DNA of 64,000 bases, from NCBI RefSeq assembly GCF_001646785.1, contig NZ_LRRH01000016.1:58969-122968 (forward strand), written 5' to 3'. Numbering within the stretch: the stretch's first letter is position 1; each line of letters starts with the position of its first letter. This DNA comes from Rhodococcus phenolicus. Lineage in GTDB: Bacteria; Actinomycetota; Actinomycetes; Mycobacteriales; Mycobacteriaceae. This document shows positions 1 through 7,500 of this stretch, piece by piece. Under the pieces are notes generated by a model. That model did not search any database and was not told the DNA's origin. It saw nothing but the letters and a program-made list of their open reading frames with translations. The position numbers and the translations under genes are program-made.

Positions 1-708
1 CGCGGAGTGGTCCGCCGCGAAGTGGTCGGCGGTCCACTCCCACACGTTGCCCGCCATGTCGTGGAGCCGGTACCCGTTGGACCGGAAGTGCCCGACGGGG
101 GAGGTTCCGGCGAACCCGTCCTCCAGGAGGTTCTGCCACGGGAACTCGCCCTGCCAGACGTTCCCACCGGGCCTGCCGCCGGGCTCGTGCTCGTCGCCCC
201 ACACGAAGGGCTTGCGGTCGAGCCCACCCCGCGCGGCGAATTCCCACTCCGCCTCGGTCGGCAGGTCCTTGCCGGCCCAGTCGGCGTATGCCTGGGCGTC
301 GAACCACGACACGTGCGTGACGGGATGCCGTTCCCGGCCCCCGACGTTGCTGCCGGGACCCTCGGGGTGACGCCAGTCGGCGCCGGGGGTGAAGGACCAC
401 CATCGTGTGTGGTCGTCGAGGGGAACAGGTCCCGGCGGCGGCGTGAACACCAGCGACCCGGGTACGAGCAGGGCCGGGTCCGCGCCCGGGTACTGCTCGG
501 GGTCGGGCGCGACCTCCGCGGTCGTGACATACCCGGTGGCCTTCACGAAGCGCCGGAACTCGGCGACGGTGACCGGGTGCTCGTCCATCAGGAATCCGCC
601 GACCGTCACCCGATGGACCGGGCGTTCCTCGGGATAGAAGTCCTCCGAACCCATCCAGAACGTGCCGCCCGGGATCCGGACCATGTTCTTCGTCGCTGCC
701 CGCGTCAT
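1..708 (-). CDS. Formylglycine-generating enzyme (SUMF1/FGE) family protein, C-terminus cut by window edge
   Basis: The reverse strand is open from an ATG at 708 to the left edge, giving 236 residues. It opens with MVRIPGGTFWMGSE, and further on reads HPVTHVSWFDAQAYADWAGK, LPTEAEWEFAARGG and MAGNVWEWTADHF, the ordered signature blocks of the FGE-sulfatase fold. True FGEs oxidise a cysteine of type I sulfatases to formylglycine. EgtB and other relatives share the fold but not the chemistry. The catalytic cysteine pair lies downstream of the MAGNVWEW block, outside the window, so FGE activity cannot be confirmed. A sulfonate-type cluster starts 0.8 kb away, which fits sulfur scavenging from sulfate esters. 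Start choice: the ATG at 708 gives the usual short lead-in before the first FGE block. Confidence 0.85.
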   Translation of the reverse strand, partial: MTRAATKNMVRIPGGTFWMGSEDFYPEERPVHRVTVGGFLMDEHPVTVAEFRRFVKATGYVTTAEVAPDPEQYPGADPALLVPGSLVFTPPPGPVPLDDHTRWWSFTPGADWRHPEGPGSNVGGRERHPVTHVSWFDAQAYADWAGKDLPTEAEWEFAARGGLDRKPFVWGDEHEPGGRPGGNVWQGEFPWQNLLEDGFAGTSPVGHFRSNGYRLHDMAGNVWEWTADHFAADHSA

Positions 709-751
709 GGGGGCAAGCGTCGCACGACCTGCGGCCGTGGGGGGACCGGAG

Positions 752-1375
752 CTACCGCGCCGCCATGGCGGTGATCCGCAGATCCCGGGTGCGCTCCTGG
801 TGAGAGGTCATCAGGGCACGTGCCTGTTCGCCGTTTCCCGCGACGATCGCGTCGAGGATGGCACGGTGCTCCGTCTCGATGGCGTCGAGATTGCCGGACG
901 CCTTCGATTCCTCGGCGTCGTATACGGCAAGTTGTGCGTCGAGCCGTTCCATCAGCTCGGCGATGGTGGGGTTGTGTGCGGCGAAACGCAGCGCTGCGTG
1001 CCACTCGTTGTGCAGGCGGAGCGCGGTCGTCGGGTCCGGTGCGGTGAGGGCGCGCTCGAACAGGCTGTCGAGCCGGGCGACGTCGATCTCGGAGCGTCTG
1101 GTGGCCGCCGCGAAGGCCGCGGCGGATTCCAGGGCGATCCGGGCATCGCAGATCGCGAGTACTTCCTCCTCGGTGCGCTCGCGCACCATGTAACCGCGGG
1201 TGACCTTGACCACCAGCCCATCGAATTCGAGGCGTTGCAGGGCTTCGCGGACGGGGGTCCGCGACAGCCCCATCCCGGTGCCGACGGTGGCGGGCACCAG
1301 CATGGACCCGGGCGCGCATTCGCCGCTCGTGATGCGTTCGCGCAGTTGTGCGTACGGCGATCTGTCGTCGTCCAC
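752..1375 (-). CDS. GntR-family (FCD-type) transcriptional regulator
   Basis: This 207-residue protein has an N-terminal winged helix (SPYAQLRERITSGECAPGS, then LSRTPVREALQRLEFDGLV at about residues 40-60) and an all-helical FCD ligand domain with its His/Asp/Glu-rich metal-binding face (EWHAAL, ETEHRAILDAI). I start it at GTG 1375 because a GGAGGAG Shine-Dalgarno lies about 10 bases upstream; an ATG at 1462 would add 29 unlikely residues. It is divergent from the sulfonate-type operon, so it probably controls that operon and itself. The 160-base gap holds the 8-base palindrome TGTATACA (1464-1471), the core expected for many FCD-GntR operators. The ligand is unknown; a carboxylate or sulfonate degradation intermediate is plausible. 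Confidence 0.88.
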   Translation of the reverse strand: MDDDRSPYAQLRERITSGECAPGSMLVPATVGTGMGLSRTPVREALQRLEFDGLVVKVTRGYMVRERTEEEVLAICDARIALESAAAFAAATRRSEIDVARLDSLFERALTAPDPTTALRLHNEWHAALRFAAHNPTIAELMERLDAQLAVYDAEESKASGNLDAIETEHRAILDAIVAGNGEQARALMTSHQERTRDLRITAMAAR

Positions 1376-1463
1376 CGGGTGGTCTCCTCCTCGAAGCGTG
1401 CAGAAAGTCGATCGAGCAACGCATACCAGGATGCCCCACGAATGGGAAGAGTTTGAATCCATG

Positions 1464-1505
1464 TGTATACAACTGTCGTCGTAAGTTGTCGGCTGTATTT
1501 ATAGT
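1464..1505. promoter_or_regulatory. Divergent control region: TGTATACA palindrome, ACAAC/GTTGT inverted repeat and a -10-like box
   Basis: TGTATACA at 1464-1471 is a perfect palindrome. An overlapping inverted repeat, ACAAC (1469-1473) and GTTGT (1485-1489), follows. TATAGT at 1500-1505 resembles a -10 box for the rightward operon. The position between the GntR gene and its likely target operon suggests an operator; this is inference from position and palindromy. Confidence 0.45.
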
Positions 1506-1506
1506 G

Positions 1507-1532
1507 CTCCTCGCACTGCTGTCCGCGAGGAG
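1507..1532 (+). promoter_or_regulatory. Inverted repeat that can sequester a Shine-Dalgarno sequence
   Basis: CTCCTCGC (1507-1514) and GCGAGGAG (1525-1532) form a perfect 8-bp stem with a 10-base loop. The right arm contains GAGGAG, the ribosome-binding site of the 14-codon ORF at 1537. If the transcript starts upstream of 1507 the stem would mask this site. If transcription starts near 1512, as the -10-like box at 1500 suggests, the left arm would be incomplete. Confidence 0.35.
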
Positions 1533-1536
1533 AACG

Positions 1537-1581
1537 ATGAACACGACCACACCCACCCCGACGGCGACCGACCATGTCTGA
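1537..1581 (+). CDS. Possible 14-residue leader ORF overlapping the permease start
   Basis: ATG 1537 follows GAGGAG by four bases and opens a 14-codon Thr/Pro-rich peptide (MNTTTPTPTATDHV) ending at TGA 1579-1581. It overlaps the permease ATG at 1574 by eight bases in another frame. The permease itself has no recognisable ribosome-binding site directly upstream, so its translation may depend on ribosomes finishing this short ORF. It is not recognised as a known family. The codons do not obviously encode a nutrient sensor; six threonines and three prolines are the only bias. Confidence 0.4.
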   Translation: MNTTTPTPTATDHV

Positions 1582-2422
1582 TCTCACGGTTTCCACAGCA
1601 CCGGCCGCCGTGCCCGACGCCGGGCGGACCCGTCCCCGCCGCGCCGCGCGCCGGCTCCGCGCGAGCGCGCTGTTGCCGTGGGTCGTACCGGTCCTCGTGC
1701 TGCTCGGTTGGCAGTGGGCCTCGACCACCGGACTCGTCTCCGCGTCGATCCTGCCTCCGCCCAGCAAGGTCCTCGACACCGCACGGAATCTCTGGAGCGC
1801 GGGAGAACTGCAGACCCATCTGCTGGTCAGCGTGCGGCGCATCGTCATCGGTTTCACCATCGGCGCGGCGATCGGGCTCGTCCTCGGCTTCGCCGTCGGA
1901 CTCTCGCGGATAGCCGAGGGGCTCGTCGACCGGACGTTGCAGATGTTGCGCGCCCTTCCGCATCTCGCTCTCGTCCCGCTGCTCATCGCGGCGTTCGGCA
2001 TCGGCGAGCTGCCGAAGGTCATGCTCGTGACTCTCGGCGTCATCTTCCCCGTCTATCTCAACACGGTCGCGGGCATCCGCACCGTAGACCCCAAGCTCGT
2101 GCAGCTCGGCCGCTCCTACGGCCTCGGTCGCGGCGAGCTGATCCGGCAGGTCATCGTGCCCGGAGCGATGCCGATGATCCTGACCGGCATCCGCTACGCG
2201 CTCGGCGTGGCCTGGCTGACGCTCGTGATCGCCGAAACCATCGCGACCAGCGAAGGTATCGGTTTCCTCGCTCAGAACGGTCGCGACCTGCTCCGCAACG
2301 ACCGGATCGTCCTCGCGATCGTCCTCTACGCCCTCGCCGGTCTCCTGGCCGACCAGCTCATCAGGCTGGTCGAGGCGCGGGTTCTCCGCTGGAACCCGAA
2401 CTACCGGAAGGGAACCCGCTGA
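1574..2422 (+). CDS. ABC transporter permease, SsuC/TauC type
   Basis: This 282-residue inner-membrane protein has about six hydrophobic segments, beginning with LLPWVVPVLVLLGWQWAS after a basic cytoplasmic N-terminus. The BPD_transp_1 coupling region reads LGRSYGLGRGELIRQVIVPGAMP at about residues 175-197, the EAA loop that docks on the ATPase. Family and order (permease, ATPase, NMT1-type binding protein, flavin monooxygenase) match aliphatic sulfonate, taurine or related organosulfur importers. Its start overlaps a 14-codon ORF, and its stop overlaps the next start as TGATG. The exact substrate cannot be read from sequence; nitrate or thiamine-precursor importers share this fold. Confidence 0.88.
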   Translation: MSDLTVSTAPAAVPDAGRTRPRRAARRLRASALLPWVVPVLVLLGWQWASTTGLVSASILPPPSKVLDTARNLWSAGELQTHLLVSVRRIVIGFTIGAAIGLVLGFAVGLSRIAEGLVDRTLQMLRALPHLALVPLLIAAFGIGELPKVMLVTLGVIFPVYLNTVAGIRTVDPKLVQLGRSYGLGRGELIRQVIVPGAMPMILTGIRYALGVAWLTLVIAETIATSEGIGFLAQNGRDLLRNDRIVLAIVLYALAGLLADQLIRLVEARVLRWNPNYRKGTR

Positions 2423-3150
2423 TGTCCCGCGACGATCTCGTCGGTCTCGATCTGCTCGGAGTGGGACACCACTACCAGGACAAGCGAATTCTCGACGACA
2501 TCGACCTGTCGATCGCGCCGGGCGAGTTCGTCACCTTCCTCGGCCCCAGCGGTGTCGGAAAGTCCACCCTGCTCCGTATTCTGGCCGGGCTCGAGGAGCC
2601 GACCGAGGGGCGCGTCGAGCCGACCGTCGACCGGGCCGTCGTCTTCCGGATGATGTTCCAGGAGGACCGGCTGCTGCCGTGGCGTACCGTCCTCGACAAC
2701 GTCCGGCTCGGCACCCGCGGGCGTCGCGACGAGGCAGCCGCGCTTCTCGCCGAGGTCGGGCTCGCCGGGCGCGAGAGCGCCTGGCCTTCCGAGTTGTCGG
2801 GCGGCCAGCGTCAGCGCGTCGCCCTCGTCCGGGCGTTGCTCCACCGGCCCGACGTGCTGCTCCTCGACGAACCCTTCGGCGCCCTCGACGCGATCACCCG
2901 CGTCACGATGCAGCAACTGCTCGAACGCATGCTCGCAGAGCGCCCGCGCACCGTCCTGCTCGTCACCCACGACGTCGAAGAAGCGCTCATCCTCTCCGAC
3001 CGGGTTCTGCTGCTCACCGAATCCGGGATCACGCGCGAACTCCGGATCGACCAGGCCCGTCCGCGGCATCGCGGCGACGCCCGGCTCGCCGCCTGGAAGG
3101 AGGAGTTCCTCGACGGGCTTCTCGAGGCCGATCGCGTCCTGCACTCCTGA
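2422..3150 (+). CDS. ABC transporter ATP-binding protein, SsuB/TauB type
   Basis: This 242-residue ATPase has all nucleotide-binding motifs: Walker A GPSGVGKST, Q-loop at MFQEDRLLPW, signature LSGGQRQR, Walker B VLLLDEPFG with the D-loop ALDA, and switch His in VTHDVEEA. The LLPWRTVLDNV stretch after the Q-loop is typical of the nitrate/sulfonate/taurine class. It energises the permease encoded immediately upstream; the ATG at 2422 shares its A with the permease TGA, indicating translational coupling. The open frame extends far upstream, but the chosen start gives the normal family length. Confidence 0.92.
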   Translation: MSRDDLVGLDLLGVGHHYQDKRILDDIDLSIAPGEFVTFLGPSGVGKSTLLRILAGLEEPTEGRVEPTVDRAVVFRMMFQEDRLLPWRTVLDNVRLGTRGRRDEAAALLAEVGLAGRESAWPSELSGGQRQRVALVRALLHRPDVLLLDEPFGALDAITRVTMQQLLERMLAERPRTVLLVTHDVEEALILSDRVLLLTESGITRELRIDQARPRHRGDARLAAWKEEFLDGLLEADRVLHS

Positions 3151-3193
3151 CCCTGCTCTCCCGCTTCGTCCGTAGGAAGGTTTCACCCCCGCT

Positions 3194-4270
3194 ATGTCAC
3201 CCCTGACCTCCTCGTCGCTGAGCCGACGCGGATTCCTCAAGGCCACCGGTGCCGGTGTGCTCGGCCTGACCGCCCTGTCCCTCGCCGGATGCGGCTCCGA
3301 CGCCGCGGCCGACGAGGACGGACCTCTCACCCGGGTCCGATACGCACTGATCGGCGACGGCAACGCCGAGCCGGGCACCGTGCTGCGCAACAACCTCGGT
3401 GGGTTCGACGTGAGCGCCGACCTCGGCGTCCCCGTGGAATGGCCCACCGGATTCCCGGCGTCCCTGCCGGTGATGGAAGCGATCAAGTCCGGCAGCGTCG
3501 ACTTCTCCTTCGCGACCGCGACCGCCGTCATCTACGCGATCGGCGGCGGCGTTCCCATCGTGCCGCTGGTGGCGTATCCGTTGCCGGGCAACGAGGTCGA
3601 CGTTCTGGTCCCGCAGGGGTCCGACATCCGGTCCGCAGCGGATCTGAAGGGCCGCAAGGTCGCCGACCACCGCGGCACGACCGGCACGTACAGTCTGGTC
3701 GAGTATCTCGGGACCGCGGGCCTGACGCTCGACGACGTCGAGTACGTCAACCTCACCGCCGCGGACGCCGAAGCGGCGTTCGCGCAGGGCAAGGTGGACG
3801 CGTGGATCACGTGGCAGCCGATGGCCGAGCTGGCGAAGCGCAAGCACGGCGCCGCGACACTGCCCGACGTGAAGACCTACGACTACGCGTTCTTCGTCGC
3901 GAGCGAGTCCTTCGCGAACAACCATCCCGAGGTCGCGGCAGCCCTCGTCCGCAACGTCCGGGACGCGCAACGCTGGATCGAGGCGAACCCGGCAGCCGCC
4001 GTCGACGAGTTCACCCGCCTGGGCGGCTTCGGCGGCAGCGCCATGGAGGCCGAGGTGTACCGGGACCTCGTCGAGACGAGCCGGCTCTCGTACTCCGGGG
4101 CGGGGCAGCTCGTCTCGGTGGGTGACGACGCGATCACGGGCACGCAGGATCTCGCCGACAATTTCCACCGGCTCGGCATCTACCCCGAGCAGGTCGACGT
4201 CGCGACATGGCTGCGGGATCCGCGGTTCGACTCGATCAAAACCGTTATCGACCAGGAACTCTCGAAGTAG
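3194..4270 (+). CDS. ABC transporter substrate-binding lipoprotein, SsuA/NMT1-like, with Tat signal
   Basis: A 358-residue exported binding protein. The N-terminus has a twin-arginine motif SRRGFLK, a hydrophobic stretch and a lipobox LAGC (Cys at about residue 33), so a folded, lipid-anchored protein is expected. The mature part reads as a periplasmic-binding-protein type 2 fold of the NMT1/SsuA class: VPVEWPTGFPASLPVMEAIKSG, then LKGRKVADHRGTTGTY at the domain hinge and KVDAWITWQPMAELA. AGGAAGG lies 15 bases before the ATG. It follows the ATPase by 43 bases and would deliver the substrate, probably an organosulfur compound, to the permease. Confidence 0.9.
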   Translation: MSPLTSSSLSRRGFLKATGAGVLGLTALSLAGCGSDAAADEDGPLTRVRYALIGDGNAEPGTVLRNNLGGFDVSADLGVPVEWPTGFPASLPVMEAIKSGSVDFSFATATAVIYAIGGGVPIVPLVAYPLPGNEVDVLVPQGSDIRSAADLKGRKVADHRGTTGTYSLVEYLGTAGLTLDDVEYVNLTAADAEAAFAQGKVDAWITWQPMAELAKRKHGAATLPDVKTYDYAFFVASESFANNHPEVAAALVRNVRDAQRWIEANPAAAVDEFTRLGGFGGSAMEAEVYRDLVETSRLSYSGAGQLVSVGDDAITGTQDLADNFHRLGIYPEQVDVATWLRDPRFDSIKTVIDQELSK

Positions 4271-4284
4271 GTATTGCCCACGTC

Positions 4285-5649
4285 ATGTCCGATTCCCAGA
4301 TGCACCTCGCCGCATTCATCACTGCAGGACCCGGTCGTCCCGGTGGCTGGCGCTACCCGGCGTCGGTCCCCGGATGGCTGTCCGCGGACTACTACCAGAA
4401 CATCGCCCGCACCCTCGAGGACGGGCGCTTCGACCTCGCGTTCTTCGCCGACATCCTCTCGGTGCCCGACCGTTTCGGGTCGAGCACCGACACGCAGTTG
4501 CGCAACGGCGCGCTCGGGTCGATGCGCCTCGATCCGCTGCACGTGCTGGCGTCCATGGGAGCGGTCACCGAGCACCTCGGGCTGGCCGCCACTGTGTCGA
4601 CCACGTACGCACAACCGTTCACCGTGGCCCGATCGTTCGCCAGCCTGGACCATCTGACCGCGGGCCGCGCCGCCTGGAACGTGGTGACCTCCTTCCAGGA
4701 ATCCGAGGCGCGCAACTTCAACCGGGACGAGCAGTTCCCCCGCGACAAACGCTACGAACGCGCCGACGAGTTCCTCGAGGTGGCCGCGAAGCTCTGGGAC
4801 AGCTGGGAGGACGACGCGCTGGTCCTCGACACCGAGGCGCCGCTGTTCGCTGACCCCGCCAAGGTGCACGCGATCGACCACAAGGGCGAGTGGTTCACCG
4901 TGCAGGGGCCGCTCAACGTGCCGCGGCCGCCGCAGGGCTACCCGGTGGTGATCCAGGCCGGTGCCTCGTCCAAGGGCAAGGATTTCGCCGCGCGCTGGTC
5001 CGACGTGATCTTCTGCAGTCACGCGTCGCTCGAGTCGGCGCAGGACTTCTACCGGGAGATCAAGGAACGGGTTGCTGCACACGGCCGCGATCCGCGTCAG
5101 GTGAAGATCCTGCCGTCGATCGCGCCGGTCGTCGGAGCCACGAACGCGATCGCGCGGCAGACCTTCGAGGAACTGTTCGAGCTGGTGCCGTCACTGGGCG
5201 GGCTCTCCACCCTCGCCTACCACCTGGACGTGGACCTGTCGACGTTCCCGCTGGACGAGCGGCTCCCGGACGTCGAAGTTCCCGGCGTCGAGGGCCACTA
5301 CCGCGAGGTCCGCGAGATCACCGAACGCGAGGGACTCACGCTGCGTGAGCTCGGCAAGCAGTACGGGGGCCGTGTCGAAGGCGGATTCATCGGTACCGCA
5401 ACGGAAGTCGCGGACGGACTCGAGGAATGGTTCACCGGCGGCGCGTGCGACGGCTTCATGGTGCAGGCGCCCTACCAGCCGGGCGGGTTCGAGGACTTCA
5501 CGCGGCAGGTCGTTCCCGAACTGCAGAAGCGCGGCCTGTTCCGCACCGAGTACGAGGGCGCCACCCTGCGGCAGAACCTCGGGCTCGAGCGGTCCACCGC
5601 GCGCGAGTGGGAGAACCGTGTTCCCAAGCCTGGGACGGTTGCCGAATGA
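4285..5649 (+). CDS. LLM-class flavin-dependent monooxygenase, NtaA/SnaA/DszA type
   Basis: This 454-residue protein belongs to the reduced-flavin-dependent bacterial luciferase fold, subgroup of nitrilotriacetate (NtaA), pristinamycin (SnaA) and dibenzothiophene-sulfone (DszA/SoxA) monooxygenases. Diagnostic stretches are FDLAFFADILSVPDR, the RAAWNVVTSFQESEARNF block, PQGYPVVIQAGAS and FIGTATEVADGLEEWF. Such enzymes need a separate FMN reductase, which is not encoded here. I start at ATG 4285 because an upstream in-frame ATG overlaps the binding-protein gene; the ribosome-binding site is weak. Co-transcription with an SsuABC-like importer points to oxidative desulfurisation of an imported compound; a nitrogenous substrate cannot be excluded. 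Confidence 0.88.
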   Translation: MSDSQMHLAAFITAGPGRPGGWRYPASVPGWLSADYYQNIARTLEDGRFDLAFFADILSVPDRFGSSTDTQLRNGALGSMRLDPLHVLASMGAVTEHLGLAATVSTTYAQPFTVARSFASLDHLTAGRAAWNVVTSFQESEARNFNRDEQFPRDKRYERADEFLEVAAKLWDSWEDDALVLDTEAPLFADPAKVHAIDHKGEWFTVQGPLNVPRPPQGYPVVIQAGASSKGKDFAARWSDVIFCSHASLESAQDFYREIKERVAAHGRDPRQVKILPSIAPVVGATNAIARQTFEELFELVPSLGGLSTLAYHLDVDLSTFPLDERLPDVEVPGVEGHYREVREITEREGLTLRELGKQYGGRVEGGFIGTATEVADGLEEWFTGGACDGFMVQAPYQPGGFEDFTRQVVPELQKRGLFRTEYEGATLRQNLGLERSTAREWENRVPKPGTVAE

Positions 5650-6077
5650 GCATCGACGACGCCGTGCCCGTCGCGAACGTCGCGGCCGTGTCCGGCCACA
5701 CCATTGCCGGGGTTCCCGGCCGGTTCGTGATCGACGCCCGCGCCAACCATCTGGTCACCGACTCGCGGTTCGGTCCCGGTGAGTCGATCCAGGCAGGGGA
5801 ACTGCTTCTGTCGGCGCTCGTCTCGTGCGCGATGGCGAACTTCGAGTCGAACGCGCAGGAACTCGGGATGGCGGTCAGCGGGATTCATGTCGATGCGTCC
5901 CACGCACGGGGAAGCGCGGACCCGACCCGGTACGACTTCACCCGGGTCACGATCTCCGTGCGCGGGGTGGATCAGGCCGCCGCGGACGTCCTGGGCGAGC
6001 GGTTCGTCGCCACCTGCCCGATCTACAACACGATCCGGCGCGGCAGCGGGATCGAGTTGACGGTCCTGGCGGCCTGA
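5646..6077 (+). CDS. OsmC family protein
   Basis: This 143-residue protein has the OsmC/Ohr layout: a first redox cysteine in LLLSALVSCAMANFE (about residue 61) and a second in ERFVATCPIYNTIRRG (about residue 121). OsmC and Ohr proteins reduce organic hydroperoxides through this thiol pair; other members are of unknown function. The ATG overlaps the monooxygenase stop as ATGA, so it belongs to the same operon and may deal with peroxides or reactive sulfur produced by the flavin enzyme. The operon ends here, facing a convergent gene. Confidence 0.88.
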   Translation: MSIDDAVPVANVAAVSGHTIAGVPGRFVIDARANHLVTDSRFGPGESIQAGELLLSALVSCAMANFESNAQELGMAVSGIHVDASHARGSADPTRYDFTRVTISVRGVDQAAADVLGERFVATCPIYNTIRRGSGIELTVLAA

Positions 6078-6102
6078 CCCGGCGCCGGCGGTAGGGGAGC
6101 CG

Positions 6103-7404
6103 TCAGCGCAAGGTGTACAGGTCCCCGAGCAGCGTCGTCACCAGCAACTCCCCGTCCGGACCGATCGCGGTGCCGACCGCGAAACCGGATGCTCCCGGCA
6201 GGGATTCCTGATCCAGGGTGGTGCCGTCGGAGGCGTCGAAGACCAGCGCGTCGAGACCCTCCGGCGACCGCACCACCGTGTACGCGATCCCGTCCGCCGC
6301 GGCGGCCACGGCACCGAGCTGGCGCACGTCGTCCCGCTGCCACAGCGATTCGGCGTGATCCCCGGCGTCACGCAGCGCCACGAGCGGACCGTCCGCGCCG
6401 CCACCGGCGAGCAGAATCGTCCCGTCGGCGGTGATGGCTGGGCCCGTCGACGTCAGATACCCCGGATCGTGGCTCCAGCGTGCCGATCCCGACGCGGAGT
6501 CGATCGCCCAGAGGGTGCCGTCACCGTCGTGCACGTAGACCGTCGCGCCGTCAGCGGAGAGCACCGGGCTCGTGACCGCACCACCCGGCAGATCGTCGAA
6601 CGACCATTCCTGGGCGATGTGCGCGTCGTCGCCTCCGGTGTAGCGCAACGCGACGAGCGCCGCACGGTCCGCTCCCGGGCGCCACAGGGTGACGAAGATG
6701 CGGTCGGTCGCGAGGTCGACCGCGGGGGTCGTCGCGACGGGGCAGTCGGGTGAGCCGCCGAAACACGCGGCGAGTCCGTGGTCGGGGGCCTGCCGGGGTA
6801 CGTCCGTGCCGTCCTCCACCGCGGGGACCGGAATCATGTCGTAGATCGGGGCGACGAGCTTGCCGGTCTGTGTGTCCACCACGTTGACCTGACCGAAATG
6901 TGTGACCGCCAGCAGGTTTCCGTCGCCGGTGAACTGCGGGCTGCGCGGTGTGCCGCTCACGGGAATGCGCCAGCGCCGCTGACCGTGTTCGTTGAACGAG
7001 TACAGCCCACCCTCCTCGCCGACGTAGACGTTGGCGACGGTGTCGGCGACCGGCGTGACCACGCCGACACCCGGAGCGATCCGCGTGCACCAGCGTTTGC
7101 GACCGGTGTCGATCTGGTACGCGAACAGATTGCACCCGGCGTCGGTGGAGGCGCTCACGAAGATCTGCCCGTTCGCGGCGATCGACGGCGGGGAGCCGAC
7201 CGTCCCGCCGACCGACCGGGTCCAGGCGACCGACACATCCGGCAGTCCGGCCACGGTGGAGGTGCTGCTGTTGCGGGCATCGGAATAGCGGCCGGGCCAG
7301 CCCCCGGCTGAGAGGATGTCGATCGGTTCGTTCCCGCTTCCGCATCCGCTCAACGCGAGTGCCGCCGTCGTCGCCAGCACTGCCGTCCGCAGGACACCCC
7401 GCAT
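6103..7404 (-). CDS. Lipoprotein with PQQ-type beta-propeller (Rv3035-like)
   Basis: A 433-residue secreted lipoprotein: signal peptide MRGVLRTAVLATTAALALSGC with lipobox LSGC, then repeated propeller blades in the style of PQQ-dehydrogenase and BamB proteins (WTRSVGGTVGSPPSIAANGQIFVS, YAIDSASGSARWSHD-like units, LLAVTHFGQVNVVD). No dehydrogenase catalytic residues are evident, so it is more likely a scaffold or binding protein at the outer face of the membrane. GAGGAGA precedes ATG 7404 by six bases; the much longer open frame upstream is not coding. It is divergent from the LbH transferase, the arrangement I recall for Rv3035/Rv3034c. Confidence 0.82.
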   Translation of the reverse strand: MRGVLRTAVLATTAALALSGCGSGNEPIDILSAGGWPGRYSDARNSSTSTVAGLPDVSVAWTRSVGGTVGSPPSIAANGQIFVSASTDAGCNLFAYQIDTGRKRWCTRIAPGVGVVTPVADTVANVYVGEEGGLYSFNEHGQRRWRIPVSGTPRSPQFTGDGNLLAVTHFGQVNVVDTQTGKLVAPIYDMIPVPAVEDGTDVPRQAPDHGLAACFGGSPDCPVATTPAVDLATDRIFVTLWRPGADRAALVALRYTGGDDAHIAQEWSFDDLPGGAVTSPVLSADGATVYVHDGDGTLWAIDSASGSARWSHDPGYLTSTGPAITADGTILLAGGGADGPLVALRDAGDHAESLWQRDDVRQLGAVAAAADGIAYTVVRSPEGLDALVFDASDGTTLDQESLPGASGFAVGTAIGPDGELLVTTLLGDLYTLR

Positions 7405-7486
7405 CACACATCTCTCCTCAGGCCCGAAGGATACGATCGACCAGCCTATCGGGCCGGGTCCCGTACCCTCCGCACGAGGCTGACCG

Positions 7487-7492
7487 TAGGCT
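7487..7492 (+). promoter_or_regulatory. -10 box TAGGCT for the LbH transferase (leaderless)
   Basis: TAGGCT ends eight bases before ATG 7501. This is the spacing expected when transcription begins at or next to the start codon, so the mRNA would be leaderless; no Shine-Dalgarno is present. Confidence 0.6.
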
Positions 7493-7500
7493 GGCATGCT

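Noticed and set aside
4207..4284. Upstream extension of the flavin monooxygenase start
   Set aside because: It overlaps the binding-protein coding region, and the extra residues are not family-like; ATG 4285 gives the normal N-terminus.
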